Source: Wurfbainia villosa (lineage: Eukaryota > Streptophyta > Magnoliopsida > Zingiberales > Zingiberaceae). From it: DNA of 64,000 bases. The position numbers and the translations under genes are program-made. The stretch lies in the NCBI GenBank assembly GCA_025175895.1, contig CM046001.1, forward strand, positions 48,173,719 to 48,237,718, read 5' to 3'. Under the pieces are notes generated by a model. The model was given only the letters and a program-made list of their open reading frames with translations. It was not told where the DNA came from and made no database searches. Positions within the stretch are counted from its first letter, which is position 1. Each line of letters begins with the position of its first letter. Shown piece after piece: positions 56,194-64,000 of this stretch.

Positions 56194-57181
56194 TAAATTT
56201 CCCTATTAGCATGATTAATTTAAACTTCCCTATTTCTCCTCCTTTGACACCATCAACAACATTATCTAAATGTTATAATCCAAGGTATCAACTCTAAGGA
56301 GGAAAAATATCAAAAACCAAAACAAAAACCTGATGAAATCAGCTGATTTACCAATGATCGCATGCAGATTACAGGTTTCCTGATTTTCCTGAACGAAATT
56401 CAGAAATGCAATAATAATTCCAAAAAAAATAAAAAAATCATGAAAATTTGAAAACACATTTCTTTTAAGGTCCTTTATCAGTGAAAAATGAGTTTTCATG
56501 AAAATTACTTATATTTTCAATGATTTGCCAAAAATCCAAAAGTTTCAAAAGCAACTAGTTTTTGATCAAATTTGTATCAATGTTAACACCTAGTTTTGCT
56601 TTAGATTTTTTCAAAACATGAAAACACAGATTTTAAAGTAAGAAATGATTTTGAAAATATAAGAAATATCCAACCATGATCTTTGGGCAATATGTCTATG
56701 AATTAAACATAAGCCTTCCCCATGATTGGTCTATTATTGCTATTTTGATACTTTAAATGACCATCTAAATGCCATAGGCATTAGTGGACCATTTGTATCA
56801 TCCTATCATCTCACCCATACTATGTTTTCAATCAAAGTTATCCTTATGGTGAATGTGAGATGTTCCTAAAGGTATTTATGTATTTAACCTTCAAATTCAT
56901 GCAATTCTACCCATGGTTAAGTATCACCCTAAGATACCATATGATCATAAAAACATATATTCATTGATTTCACATTATGATCATGAAACACATGTATCTA
57001 TCAATTTGTAATCATGCATTAGATATTAAAAACATGACAATAAGTCAAGCATGATTTAAACTATTTATGGGTACATTATCATCACCCAACACTATTTCAA
57101 AAATTTAGTCCCGCCATCCTAAGTCAACCAAAAAGTATGATATAAGTCAAGTCCACTATGGTTGACTAACCTAGGATTTTC
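56194..57181 (-). other. TRG-H untranslated region
   Basis: About 1 kb of AT-rich DNA between gag and the purine repeats. No gene. It has blocks in common with 28897-30237 of TRG-A, such as CAACCATGATCTTTGGGCAAT (reverse in TRG-A near 29590). Confidence 0.6.
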
Positions 57182-58885
57182 CTAACCCTTAAGGATGGAT
57201 TCAGGAACCCAATACAAGTTCTTTCCTATGGGGTTCACTAAATATTCCTTAGGGATCCATTTTCTAGCAATTGTCTTATTTTTTCTTTGACCTCTAGCAA
57301 TCAAACATTTATAGGTCTTTTCATTAGTTTTTCCCTTATATCCTAGGCCTTTCTTATTGAAGCTTGCCCTTTGGCTCCCTATGATCATGTTAAGGGTGTT
57401 GGAGCAAATTGTGAATTTTTCTAGGGCTTTGGTCAAATGATCTACCTTTTCCCTTAATATCCTATTTTCCTCAATGCATGCATCATTAACATCAAAGGGC
57501 ATATAATCATGGGAGCATGCATCATCATTATTGGTATTTAGACATGCTTGTTCTAATTTATTTTCTAGATCCTTAATTTGATCAAGCATACATTTGTTCT
57601 TTTTCTTAGCCCTAAATAAATCCTTAGTAAGGCTAGAAATCATGGAAACTATTTTCTTGGGTGAGAGATTCGTTACCATTGTCTCCATGTCTTCTTCTTC
57701 GGATTCGGATAAGGATGGTGATGAGCCTCTCCCTTCACTAGAGCTCTCCTCATTTGTGCTTGATCTTTCTTGCTCGGAGGAGGAGGTGTCTAGATCATAA
57801 AACTCCATCAAAGCAAGGTTGGTGACAAAAGCATTTTCCTCTTCCGATGATGATGATGAAGAGGGATCATCCCATGTCCTTGCCTTTAGTGCCTTGGCCT
57901 TCCCCTTTTCCTTGGCCTTCTTCTCCTCTTCCTTCTTCTTGCTCCCCTTCTTCTTGTCCTCTTTCTTCTTCCTCTCCTCTTTGCTCTTGTTCAAGAGGGG
58001 ACAATTATCCCTTATGTGTCCCTCTCCTTGGCAATTATAGCAAATTATCTTCCCCCTTGGTCTTCTTCTCCTATCATTAGATTTATTAAATTTAAAATTC
58101 TTCAAAACACGTCTTACCTTCCTTACCATGTATGCTTCTTCCGTGCTATCCATGGAGGAGGAGGAGGATGCTTCATCGGAGGAGGAAGTAGTCTCCGTCT
58201 TCTTCTTCCCCTTGTTGGCTAATAGTGCCACTCCCCTTGATGGTTGAAATCTTAGCTCTTCTACTACTCCTTCAAGCCTTGTTTCGTGGAGCTCCATGGT
58301 GGAGAAGAATTCCTCCAAGGTGCTAACTTCTAGGTTCTTGGAGATGTAGAAAGAATTCATCATTGAGCTCCATCTTGAGGACCGAGGAAAGGCATATATA
58401 GCCTTCATTACCATATCCCGATTGGAAAGCTTCTCCCCTACACTTATCAAACCGGTTAAAATTTCTTTAAACCTAGAATGTAGAGATTTTACCTTCTCTC
58501 CCTTTTCGAGTTTAATGTTGCTTAATTGGGAGCGTAGGACATCTCTCCTTGCTAGTTTGGCCTCGGATGTGCCTTCATGAATCTCTATGAGTTTCTCCCA
58601 CATCTCCTTAGGACTTGCACATTCCCCTATCCGATTCACTTCTTGTTGGGGGAGTACATTGTAGAGATGGTGCTTTTCCTTTGAGTTCGCCAAGTACTCT
58701 TCCCTTTGCCTCTTACTCCACCTTGATTTCTCCAATGGCTCCCCTTCTTCATCCCTAGGTATCTCGAAACCGTTTTCCATTATTAATAGAATTTCGAAAT
58801 CAGTTTCAAAAAATACCTCCATTCGCTTCTTCCACCAAGCGAATTCCCCCTCAAACTTCGGCGGGTGAATGTTGGAGCCGGCCAT
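57182..58885 (-). CDS. TRG-H gag-like protein, 567 aa, intact frame
   Basis: I chose the ATG at 58885 (MAGSNIHPPKFEGEFAWWKK) because TRG-A and TRG-C begin at the same place; the 47 upstream codons lie in LTR and primer-site DNA. Order: UBN2-like capsid domain (about 1-240; WEKLIEIHEGTSEAKLARRD, FKEILTGLISVGEKLSNRD, STMELHETRLEG), a Ser-rich linker, one zinc knuckle CYNCQGEGHIRDNC near residue 285, a Lys/Glu-rich stretch, a Ser/Glu acidic stretch, a coiled coil (SLTKDLFRAKKKNKCMLDQIKDLENKLEQA) and the terminal signature WIPKEYLVNPIGKNLYWVPE, after which the frame stops. In full Copia elements the protease would follow. It likely makes particles that package the element's RNA. Confidence 0.85.
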   Translation of the reverse strand: MAGSNIHPPKFEGEFAWWKKRMEVFFETDFEILLIMENGFEIPRDEEGEPLEKSRWSKRQREEYLANSKEKHHLYNVLPQQEVNRIGECASPKEMWEKLIEIHEGTSEAKLARRDVLRSQLSNIKLEKGEKVKSLHSRFKEILTGLISVGEKLSNRDMVMKAIYAFPRSSRWSSMMNSFYISKNLEVSTLEEFFSTMELHETRLEGVVEELRFQPSRGVALLANKGKKKTETTSSSDEASSSSSMDSTEEAYMVRKVRRVLKNFKFNKSNDRRRRPRGKIICYNCQGEGHIRDNCPLLNKSKEERKKKEDKKKGSKKKEEEKKAKEKGKAKALKARTWDDPSSSSSSEEENAFVTNLALMEFYDLDTSSSEQERSSTNEESSSEGRGSSPSLSESEEEDMETMVTNLSPKKIVSMISSLTKDLFRAKKKNKCMLDQIKDLENKLEQACLNTNNDDACSHDYMPFDVNDACIEENRILREKVDHLTKALEKFTICSNTLNMIIGSQRASFNKKGLGYKGKTNEKTYKCLIARGQRKNKTIARKWIPKEYLVNPIGKNLYWVPESILKG

Positions 58886-58931
58886 CCTTGATTGTGCTTG
58901 TTGCGGCGGTTTGTCCTCGACAAGCTTCCTT

Positions 58932-58944
58932 TTCTCTGATACCA
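58932..58944 (-). other. TRG-H primer binding site
   Basis: TTCTCTGATACCA on the plus strand: 11 of 13 bases of the tRNA-Met site, with TT for GG at the 3' end in the element's sense. Confidence 0.85.
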
Positions 58945-58946
58945 GT

Positions 58947-60181
58947 TGTAGGATCGATGGCGGCCAGCTAGAGGGGGTGAATAGCCTTTTGTGTACGTAG
59001 ATGGAAGTCGTTCGTCGATCGCTCATCTACAAACATAATTAACACAAGAGAAATATACTAATATAAACAATTAAGACAAATCAAAGTAAAGAATAGAAAG
59101 CACAAACGCTAACACCACAATGTAACGTGGTTCACGGCCTCGCCGCTAATCCACGGTCCGATTCGCCCAAGGTGAATCATGCATCAAGCTTTCCACTATT
59201 CTCTCCTTTGCACCAAGCTAGGTGGAGGTAACCTTTTACACAAGAATCACTCTTCTTACAATAGAATGAAGATTAGCACAAGTAGAAGAGTGGAAAATGT
59301 TTAGGGCACTTTGGGAGTTGTTAGGAGTTCAAACATTAGTCTCCCAAAAGCCCTCACCCCTTCTCTTTATAGAGAAAGGGGATTTCTTCCCGTTGGCCAC
59401 TATCAGTCGACTGATGTCGACTCCAACGACTCATGACTAGGCCGGATTTGGGGGATCCGCGATTGACTTTTCAACAGTCATATGATCAGTGGACTGATGA
59501 TATCATCAGTTGACTGATGTCGACTTCCAGTCGAGTGACCTACGAGCTCGACTAGCTTCTGTGCCATTGCACAGTGCTATCAGTCGACTGCTCCCATTCA
59601 GCAGTCGACTGATGTCGACTTGACTCATCAGCCACACCAGTCGATTGCCGATCGACTTGGAGCAGTCGACTGCCATGACATGGCAGTCGACTGGTGCCGG
59701 GTAAAACTCAAACCTTACATCCGTTTGAGCTTCCGACGATCGGGTAAACCTCAACCCTTGTAGTCGAGCCTCCGACACTCAGCCATTCGGCCAAGTTCAC
59801 CTAATGAGCTACTTACAATTCACTCATTCTCTCATCTCACTCAAAGTCCCTTGCCGAAGCTCTCTTCGTTCGTGGCCACGCCCCTCGACATCATTAGGTG
59901 CACGACTCTGCAATGCTCCTTCTCATCTCTTGCCTACGAAGTCTGCTTCCTTGGCTTCACTTCAAGTCATCTCATCTGACGGTCCCTCGGCAGCATTAAG
60001 CGCACGACTCTGCAATGCTCCTTCTCCGACTCAAGAACGAAGTTGTGAGTGGTGACACTTGCCTAAGCTCCATGTGCGAAGTCCTGCAAGACTCCAATGC
60101 ACATATCAAATCCAATCATCTTAACTTAAATCCTTTGCCACACACATCAAAACCATATCACTTGGGTTGATTGCCCTTATA
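58947..60181 (-). repeat. TRG-H 5' LTR
   Basis: 1,235 bp, TGTAGGATCG to GCCCTTATA; the outer terminus is TA where the 3' LTR has CA. Five exact CAGTCGACTG words lie between 59400 and 59695. Confidence 0.95.
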
Positions 60182-60600
60182 GAAATACCTAGCAAGGCTC
60201 CCATTACTGGATAAACTTGTTTCGAGAGAACCGCTATGGATATACCTAGCTGTATCTAAGGGAGCCATCAGTCCAGTTTTATTGAGACAAGAAGGCGCAC
60301 AACAACAACCTATTTATTATACAAGTTACATATTGAAGGGGGCCGAGTTGAGGTACACTGAATTAGAGAAGTTGACATATATACTAATCCTGATTGCCCC
60401 CAAATTGAGACCATATTTCTTAGCCCATCTGGTGAATGTGATGACAATTAGTGAATTGGGTCAGGTCATCACTAAACCAAATTCTTCTGGGAGATTAGCC
60501 AAGTGGTTTGTGGAGCTAAGTGAATATGACATGCACTTCCATCCCCAAAATGCTATCAAGGCTCAAGCGTTAGCTAATTTCCTAGTTGAAGTGTGGGCGT
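60182..60600 (+). pseudogene. Tat Gypsy RNase H (first)
   Basis: Continues the RT connection (AIDIPLYLAVS-type text, broken) into LLRQEGAQQQPIYYTSYIL, ELRYTELEKLTYILIL and SGRLAKWFVELSEYDMHFHP, the standard RNase H order of Gypsy polyproteins, ending KAQALANFLVE. Stops and an apparent frame change occur before 60282. Confidence 0.8.
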
Positions 60601-61020
60601 GGAGAATAGTTCGGCAAAAGAAAAAAGGGGGAAGAGTGCATGGAACATCTTTGTGGATGGATCATCAGGAGTCGGGGGAAGAGGAGTCGGAGTGGTACTC
60701 ATATCTTCATTAGATGAAGAGACTTGTATAGCCATTCGTTTGGGATATAAAATGTCTAACAATGAGGTGGAGTATGAAGATATTCTGGCTGGATTACTGG
60801 AAGCTCGGACAGTGGGGGCCACTTCGATCATGATCCACTCAGATTCTCAACTGGTAGTGTCACAATTCAAGGGTGCTTTTGCCATTCGGGAGGATAGGTT
60901 ACAGAAATACTTCACGGCTTTGAAAAATGAAAAGCTCATATTTAGGAGGTTACCCTGCAACAAATTCAAAGAGAGGAAAATAAAAAGGCAGATGAATTGG
61001 CTCGGCTAGCTAGCACCTTA
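60593..61020 (+). pseudogene. Tat Gypsy second (archaeal-type) RNase H
   Basis: WNIFVDGSSGVGGRGVGVVL (first Asp), NNEVEYEDILAGLLEA (Glu), IHSDSQLVVSQFKG (Asp) and, after a 1-nt frame change, ADELARLAST (last Asp). A second RNase H after the standard one is the hallmark of the Tat lineage and is thought to act in addition to the first during reverse transcription. Confidence 0.85.
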
Positions 61021-62339
61021 GATGGATGGAGACTTCAAGATTCTTTATGCATAAAAGTCCCTCATTCCTTGGTGGTGCATAATGAAGAAGATGCAGTGCA
61101 GGAATGTAATGATACATCTGACTGGTGAATTGACATTATGGCTTATCTGCAGCATGAAAATATTTCAGCTGAAGGTGGAGCTGCCTCAACTTTGTTGAGA
61201 AGAGTGAAGCGATTTGTAATTATTGAGGGAACTTGTACAAGACATCTTTTGGCCAACCTCTATTGAAGTGTCTCAGGAAAGAGGGCGCTGAGTGGGTACT
61301 CAAAGAAATACATGAAAGATTTTGTAGCAACCATCTAGGTGACTTGGAAAGTGTTGTTAGTCGAATACTTTTGGCCAACTCTTTATCAAGATGCAACATA
61401 CCTAGTGCAGACTTGTCCAGCCTGTCAAAAGCATAGCAATAGGTCGGAGCGACCCACCGAGTTGATGAAGGCCATAGTCACTTATTGCCCCTTTGATAAG
61501 TGGGGAATAGAAATAGTCAGCCCGATGCCTACAACCCCTTTATAGAAGAAATTCTTATTAGTGGTTGTGGACTACTTTTCCAAATGGGTGGAAGCTAAAC
61601 CTTTAGCCAAGATCACAGAGAATGCAATGATACAGTTCCTCAGGAAGTATATTATATGCCGTTATAGAGTTCCCTGAAAGTTGGTCAACGATAATGGACG
61701 CCAGTTCTACGGCTAAAAGATTAGGGAAGGGTGTCAAAGTCTCAATATTCAATAGGCCTTCACCTCGGTAGCTCACCCTTAAGATAATGGTCAAGTGGAA
61801 GTAATTAACAGAATTCTCATTCAAGGGTTAAAAACCAAGTTGGGGGACAAGCGAGGAAATTGAGTGAACGAGTTGCCCGAAATACTATGGGCTTACCGAA
61901 CCACACCCAAAATAGCCACTGGAGAAACCCCATTCAGTCCGATGTATGGAACTGAAGCAATTATCCTAGTGGAAGCCATCTTGAGTAGTGCCCGAGTTCA
62001 AGCCTATAACTTAGAGCAAAATCAGATCTTAAGGGGCACTGAATTAGTTTTGTTAGAAGAAAGGTAGGAACAAGCTCGCATCCAAGCTGAAGCATACAAG
62101 CAAAGAATACAACAAGTCTTCAACAAGAAGGTGGTACCAAAGAGGTTTTAAGAAGGTGACTAGTTTTGCGCAAAGTCAATCCTGCTGGAGATCCTAAAAA
62201 GCTAGCCCCTAATTGGAAAGGACCTTATATAGTCACTCATCGATTTTCTGGATCGGTGTATTGCTTAAAAGATGCTGAGGGCAAGGAGTTGTCTAGGCCC
62301 TGGAATGCTGTGCATTTAAAATATTTTCATACCATGTAA
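61021..62339 (+). pseudogene. Tat Gypsy integrase
   Basis: Zinc region in two frames: IHERFCSNHLGD (61233-61436) and YFWPTLYQDATYLVQTCPAC (61339-61545). The core has WGIEIVSPMP, where Glu replaces the usual first Asp, then VVVDYFSKWVEAKPLAK, LVNDNGRQF (second Asp) and QVEVINRIL (Glu). Later: LPEILWAYRTTPKIATGETPF and the C-terminal GPYIVTHRF...LSRPWNAVHLKYF, ending HTM and TAA at 62337. At least six stops. Non-functional. Confidence 0.85.
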
Positions 62340-62686
62340 TCAAGAGATATCAATGAGAGGAGTTATCTATTACATGTTTGCTATTAACTCCAAAAAAATG
62401 GAATGCAACTTGAATAAAATTTCATATCATTGCAGCCAGTAGTTGTTTACAATTATCAAGAGAAGGAAAGTAAGGAAATTATAGTCTAAAATGTTCAGGA
62501 GGGTATCATTTGAAACCAATCTTCCAATTCATAAGAGGAGAAACCAAGAGACATCAAGGAGAAGAGTTATCTATTATAAGTTTGCTATTAATCATTAAAA
62601 AGGAGAAATGCAATACAAATATCATCCCATATCAGTGAAATAGGTAATTGTTTACAACCAAAAAATGAAGAAGAAAAATAGGAAAG
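62340..62686. other. Gypsy region between pol and the antisense gene
   Basis: No reading frame. It contains an imperfect duplication: ATCAATGAGAGGAGTTATCTATTAC...TTTGCTATTA recurs as ATCAAGGAGAAGAGTTATCTATTAT...TTTGCTATTA about 200 bp later. Confidence 0.6.
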
Positions 62687-63131
62687 TTACAACTTGAAAT
62701 GATCAGGGGAATAGCGTCTAAAGTCGATTTCCCAATTCAAAAAAGGAGCTAGTTGTTGGGCCAGAGGGAATCCCTGAGTGACATACTGTCTGACAGCATC
62801 ATTGAAACAATCCTTGAATGTGGCCTGCATCGAGGGATTCAAGCATTCTTGTCGGCGTTTGTCAGCAGCATGCACATCTTGGAAAAACTTTATGCAAATA
62901 TCCATGTGCTCTAGAAAGTCATAACGGATTCGGCGATATTGTCGTGATGTTTGGGTGATAGTATTAGTCAACATGTACATGCCCTGAGATTGAGAGGCGT
63001 AGTCTTGCTGAATGATCCTTGACATATCTATTAAATTTTGGTACATCGAAGCTGAAATTTCCCCCACAGTTTGCAGTGTGTGCCCTGGTTCAGGCAAATT
63101 CGTGTCTCACTTGGTGCAAGGAATCTTTGTG

Positions 63132-63203
63132 CTGGTGCACTTGAGAAAGGGCCTGATTTCTCTATCATATTAAAGTCGAATTTTGGCAAATCTCCCTACT
63201 TAC
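63132..63203 (-). other. Predicted 72-nt intron 2 of the antisense gene
   Basis: Donor CAA|GTAAGT (a full consensus), acceptor GCACCAG|CAC. The acceptor choice is less certain than for intron 1. Confidence 0.45.
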
Positions 63204-63428
63204 TTGATCTTGTAGGGTGGCTATGGTATCTGCATCCCTCTATTTTTGCTGTTGAGTCTCTGATAGCTGGGCACGATATTGTGTCAATTCTTGAAGCAAA
63301 GAATTTTCTCCCTCTTTAAATGTTTCCTGGGATGCTGAGATGGCGGTGGATTGCCGCAAAGTTTGGTGTTGAAGCTGTATTTGATAATGGAAAAAGGAGT
63401 GCTTCAGCTCTTGATAGTTCGTCATCAC

Positions 63429-63497
63429 CTAAACAAAGCAAATTAGAGAAAGGGTCACTACTGAAGGTGTATGCATGAATGATTTAGAAAAGCTTAC
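63429..63497 (-). other. Predicted 69-nt intron 1 of the antisense gene
   Basis: Donor CTG|GTAAGC, T-rich 3' part with CTAAT as branch-point candidate, acceptor TTTAG|GTG. Both flanking frames are phase 0. Confidence 0.65.
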
Positions 63498-64000
63498 CAG
63501 CTCTAGGGAATATTGCAAACTTTTCATCCGCTGTATCAATTCATCCAAATTAAGGATGCGAGAATCTCCGGCGGAAGGCGAGAAAGGAATAGAAGCAATG
63601 AGAAGGGATGGTTCACTCATAATTGGTGGATGATGATGTGTCGCATGACAATGTTCTATTGGCTCAAAAGGAAAAATAGGGGAGGTTCCAGAGGAAAAAG
63701 GGGAAACGTCTCTACAAGGTGGGGGGTTAGGGTTTTGGCTTGAAGATGGGGAACTCAAAGGTTCTGAAGATGAAGGGGAAGAAGAAAGGGAAATGGGGGA
63801 GGTCAAGAGTGGTAGGGAAATAGGAATGTCAACTGTAAGGGAGGATGTGGAAATGATGGAAAAAAGAGTTGCAGTCAAAGAACTTCCTTCGGAGCAGATG
63901 GAGGTGGAAGATGGGAGGAGTACAGAGATTACCTGCTGAATAATAAAAGAGGGGGTACATTCTGAAGATGGAGGGAAGTAGGAAGGGGGGAATTTGGCCA

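Larger units (their letters stand above)
54772..60181 (-). mobile_element. TRG-H: complete gag-only LTR retrotransposon
   Basis: 5,410 bp with LTRs 54772-56016 and 58947-60181 and a perfect GAAAT duplication (54767-54771, 60182-60186). Primer site 58932-58944, a gag-like gene open for 567 codons, a 1.2-kb untranslated stretch and a polypurine tract at 56017-56030. There is no trace of protease, integrase or RT. This is the best-preserved member of the TRG family and fits the TR-GAG description. It sits between RT and RNase H of the Tat Gypsy. Confidence 0.95.
25038..64000 (+). mobile_element. Tat-type Gypsy retrotransposon, four pieces, degenerate
   Basis: The host layer of the right two-thirds. 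Pieces: 25038-25141 and 31829-32220 (protease), about 53807-54771 (reverse transcriptase), 60182-62339 (RNase H, second RNase H, integrase) and 62340-64000 (region after pol). The domains follow in correct order on the plus strand when insertions are removed. The second RNase H and the long region with an antisense frame after pol place it in the Tat lineage. Stops and frameshifts are frequent. Neither LTR lies in the window. Confidence 0.85.
62687..64000 (-). pseudogene. Antisense, intron-containing extra gene of the Tat Gypsy (runs past the right edge)
   Basis: Read on the minus strand. Exon 1 is open from the window edge to 63498, rich in Ser and Pro (SSPSSSEPLSSPSSS), ending ELIQRMKSLQYSLEL. 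GTAAGC at 63497 and TTTGTTTAG ending at 63429 give a 69-nt intron with matching phase 0. Exon 2 (63428-63204) reads VMTNYQELKHSFFHYQIQLQ and looks coiled-coil, with one TAG at 63240-63242. A second donor GTAAGT at 63203 pairs with CCAG at 63132 (72 nt, phase 0). Exon 3 (63131-62687) needs a 1-nt shift in a TTT run near 63097. It then gives DMSRIIQQDYASQSQGMYML and ends DHFKL. Tat elements are known to carry such extra frames; the function is unknown and I recognise no domain. Confidence 0.6.

Noticed and set aside
62687..63097. Reading this frame as an independent single-exon host gene
   Set aside because: It begins without an ATG, follows directly from upstream exons by plausible splicing, and sits at the place where Tat elements carry extra ORFs. 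A captured host gene is still possible.

Overview
The window is repeat-dense plant nuclear DNA made almost entirely of nested LTR retrotransposons. I found no convincing host gene, no rRNA or tRNA gene and no CRISPR array. The plant assignment rests on Copia and Gypsy proteins of plant type, initiator-tRNA-Met primer sites (TGGTATCAGAGCC), an Athila-like 3' end, a TRIM element and a Tat-type Gypsy with two RNase H domains. I cannot name the species. The size and layering suggest a large, repeat-rich genome, possibly a monocot.

Left part (1-25037). A minus-strand Copia element (Copia-1) runs in from the left edge. Its 5' LTR (3682-10345) is split by a gag-only LTR element (TRG-B, 3935-9507). 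Copia-1 itself sits in the gag of another gag-only element (TRG-C, up to 13089). Next comes the 3' part of an Athila-like Gypsy (13090 to about 17288), whose 3' LTR holds a complete 634-bp TRIM (15454-16087). A truncated Copia-type LTR follows (about 17290-18736), then a second minus-strand Copia (Copia-2, 18737-24947) that has lost its 3' end.

Right part (25038-64000). The oldest visible layer is a degenerate plus-strand Gypsy of Tat type, cut into four pieces: 25038-25141, 31829-32220, about 53807-54771 and 60182-64000. Into it went a solo LTR (25142-31823) that later received a complete gag-only element (TRG-A, 25897-31472). It also received a Copia (D, 32221 to about 53806) and a complete gag-only element (TRG-H, 54772-60181). 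D in turn holds a solo LTR in gag, a relative of itself in reverse orientation inside its integrase (E, 37774-49711), and a solo LTR in its truncated 3' LTR. E has its own solo LTRs in one LTR and in reverse transcriptase. Target-site duplications of 5 bp, some with one mismatch, support most of these insertions.

How the parts relate. Copia-1, Copia-2, D and E once encoded Gag, protease, integrase, reverse transcriptase and RNase H; all are broken now. The TRG elements have LTRs, a primer site, a polypurine tract and a gag-like gene but no pol, so they would have depended on enzymes from another Copia element. The most unusual gene-like object lies downstream of the Tat pol: an antisense, Ser/Pro-rich to coiled-coil reading frame with two likely 69-72 nt introns (62687 to beyond 64000).
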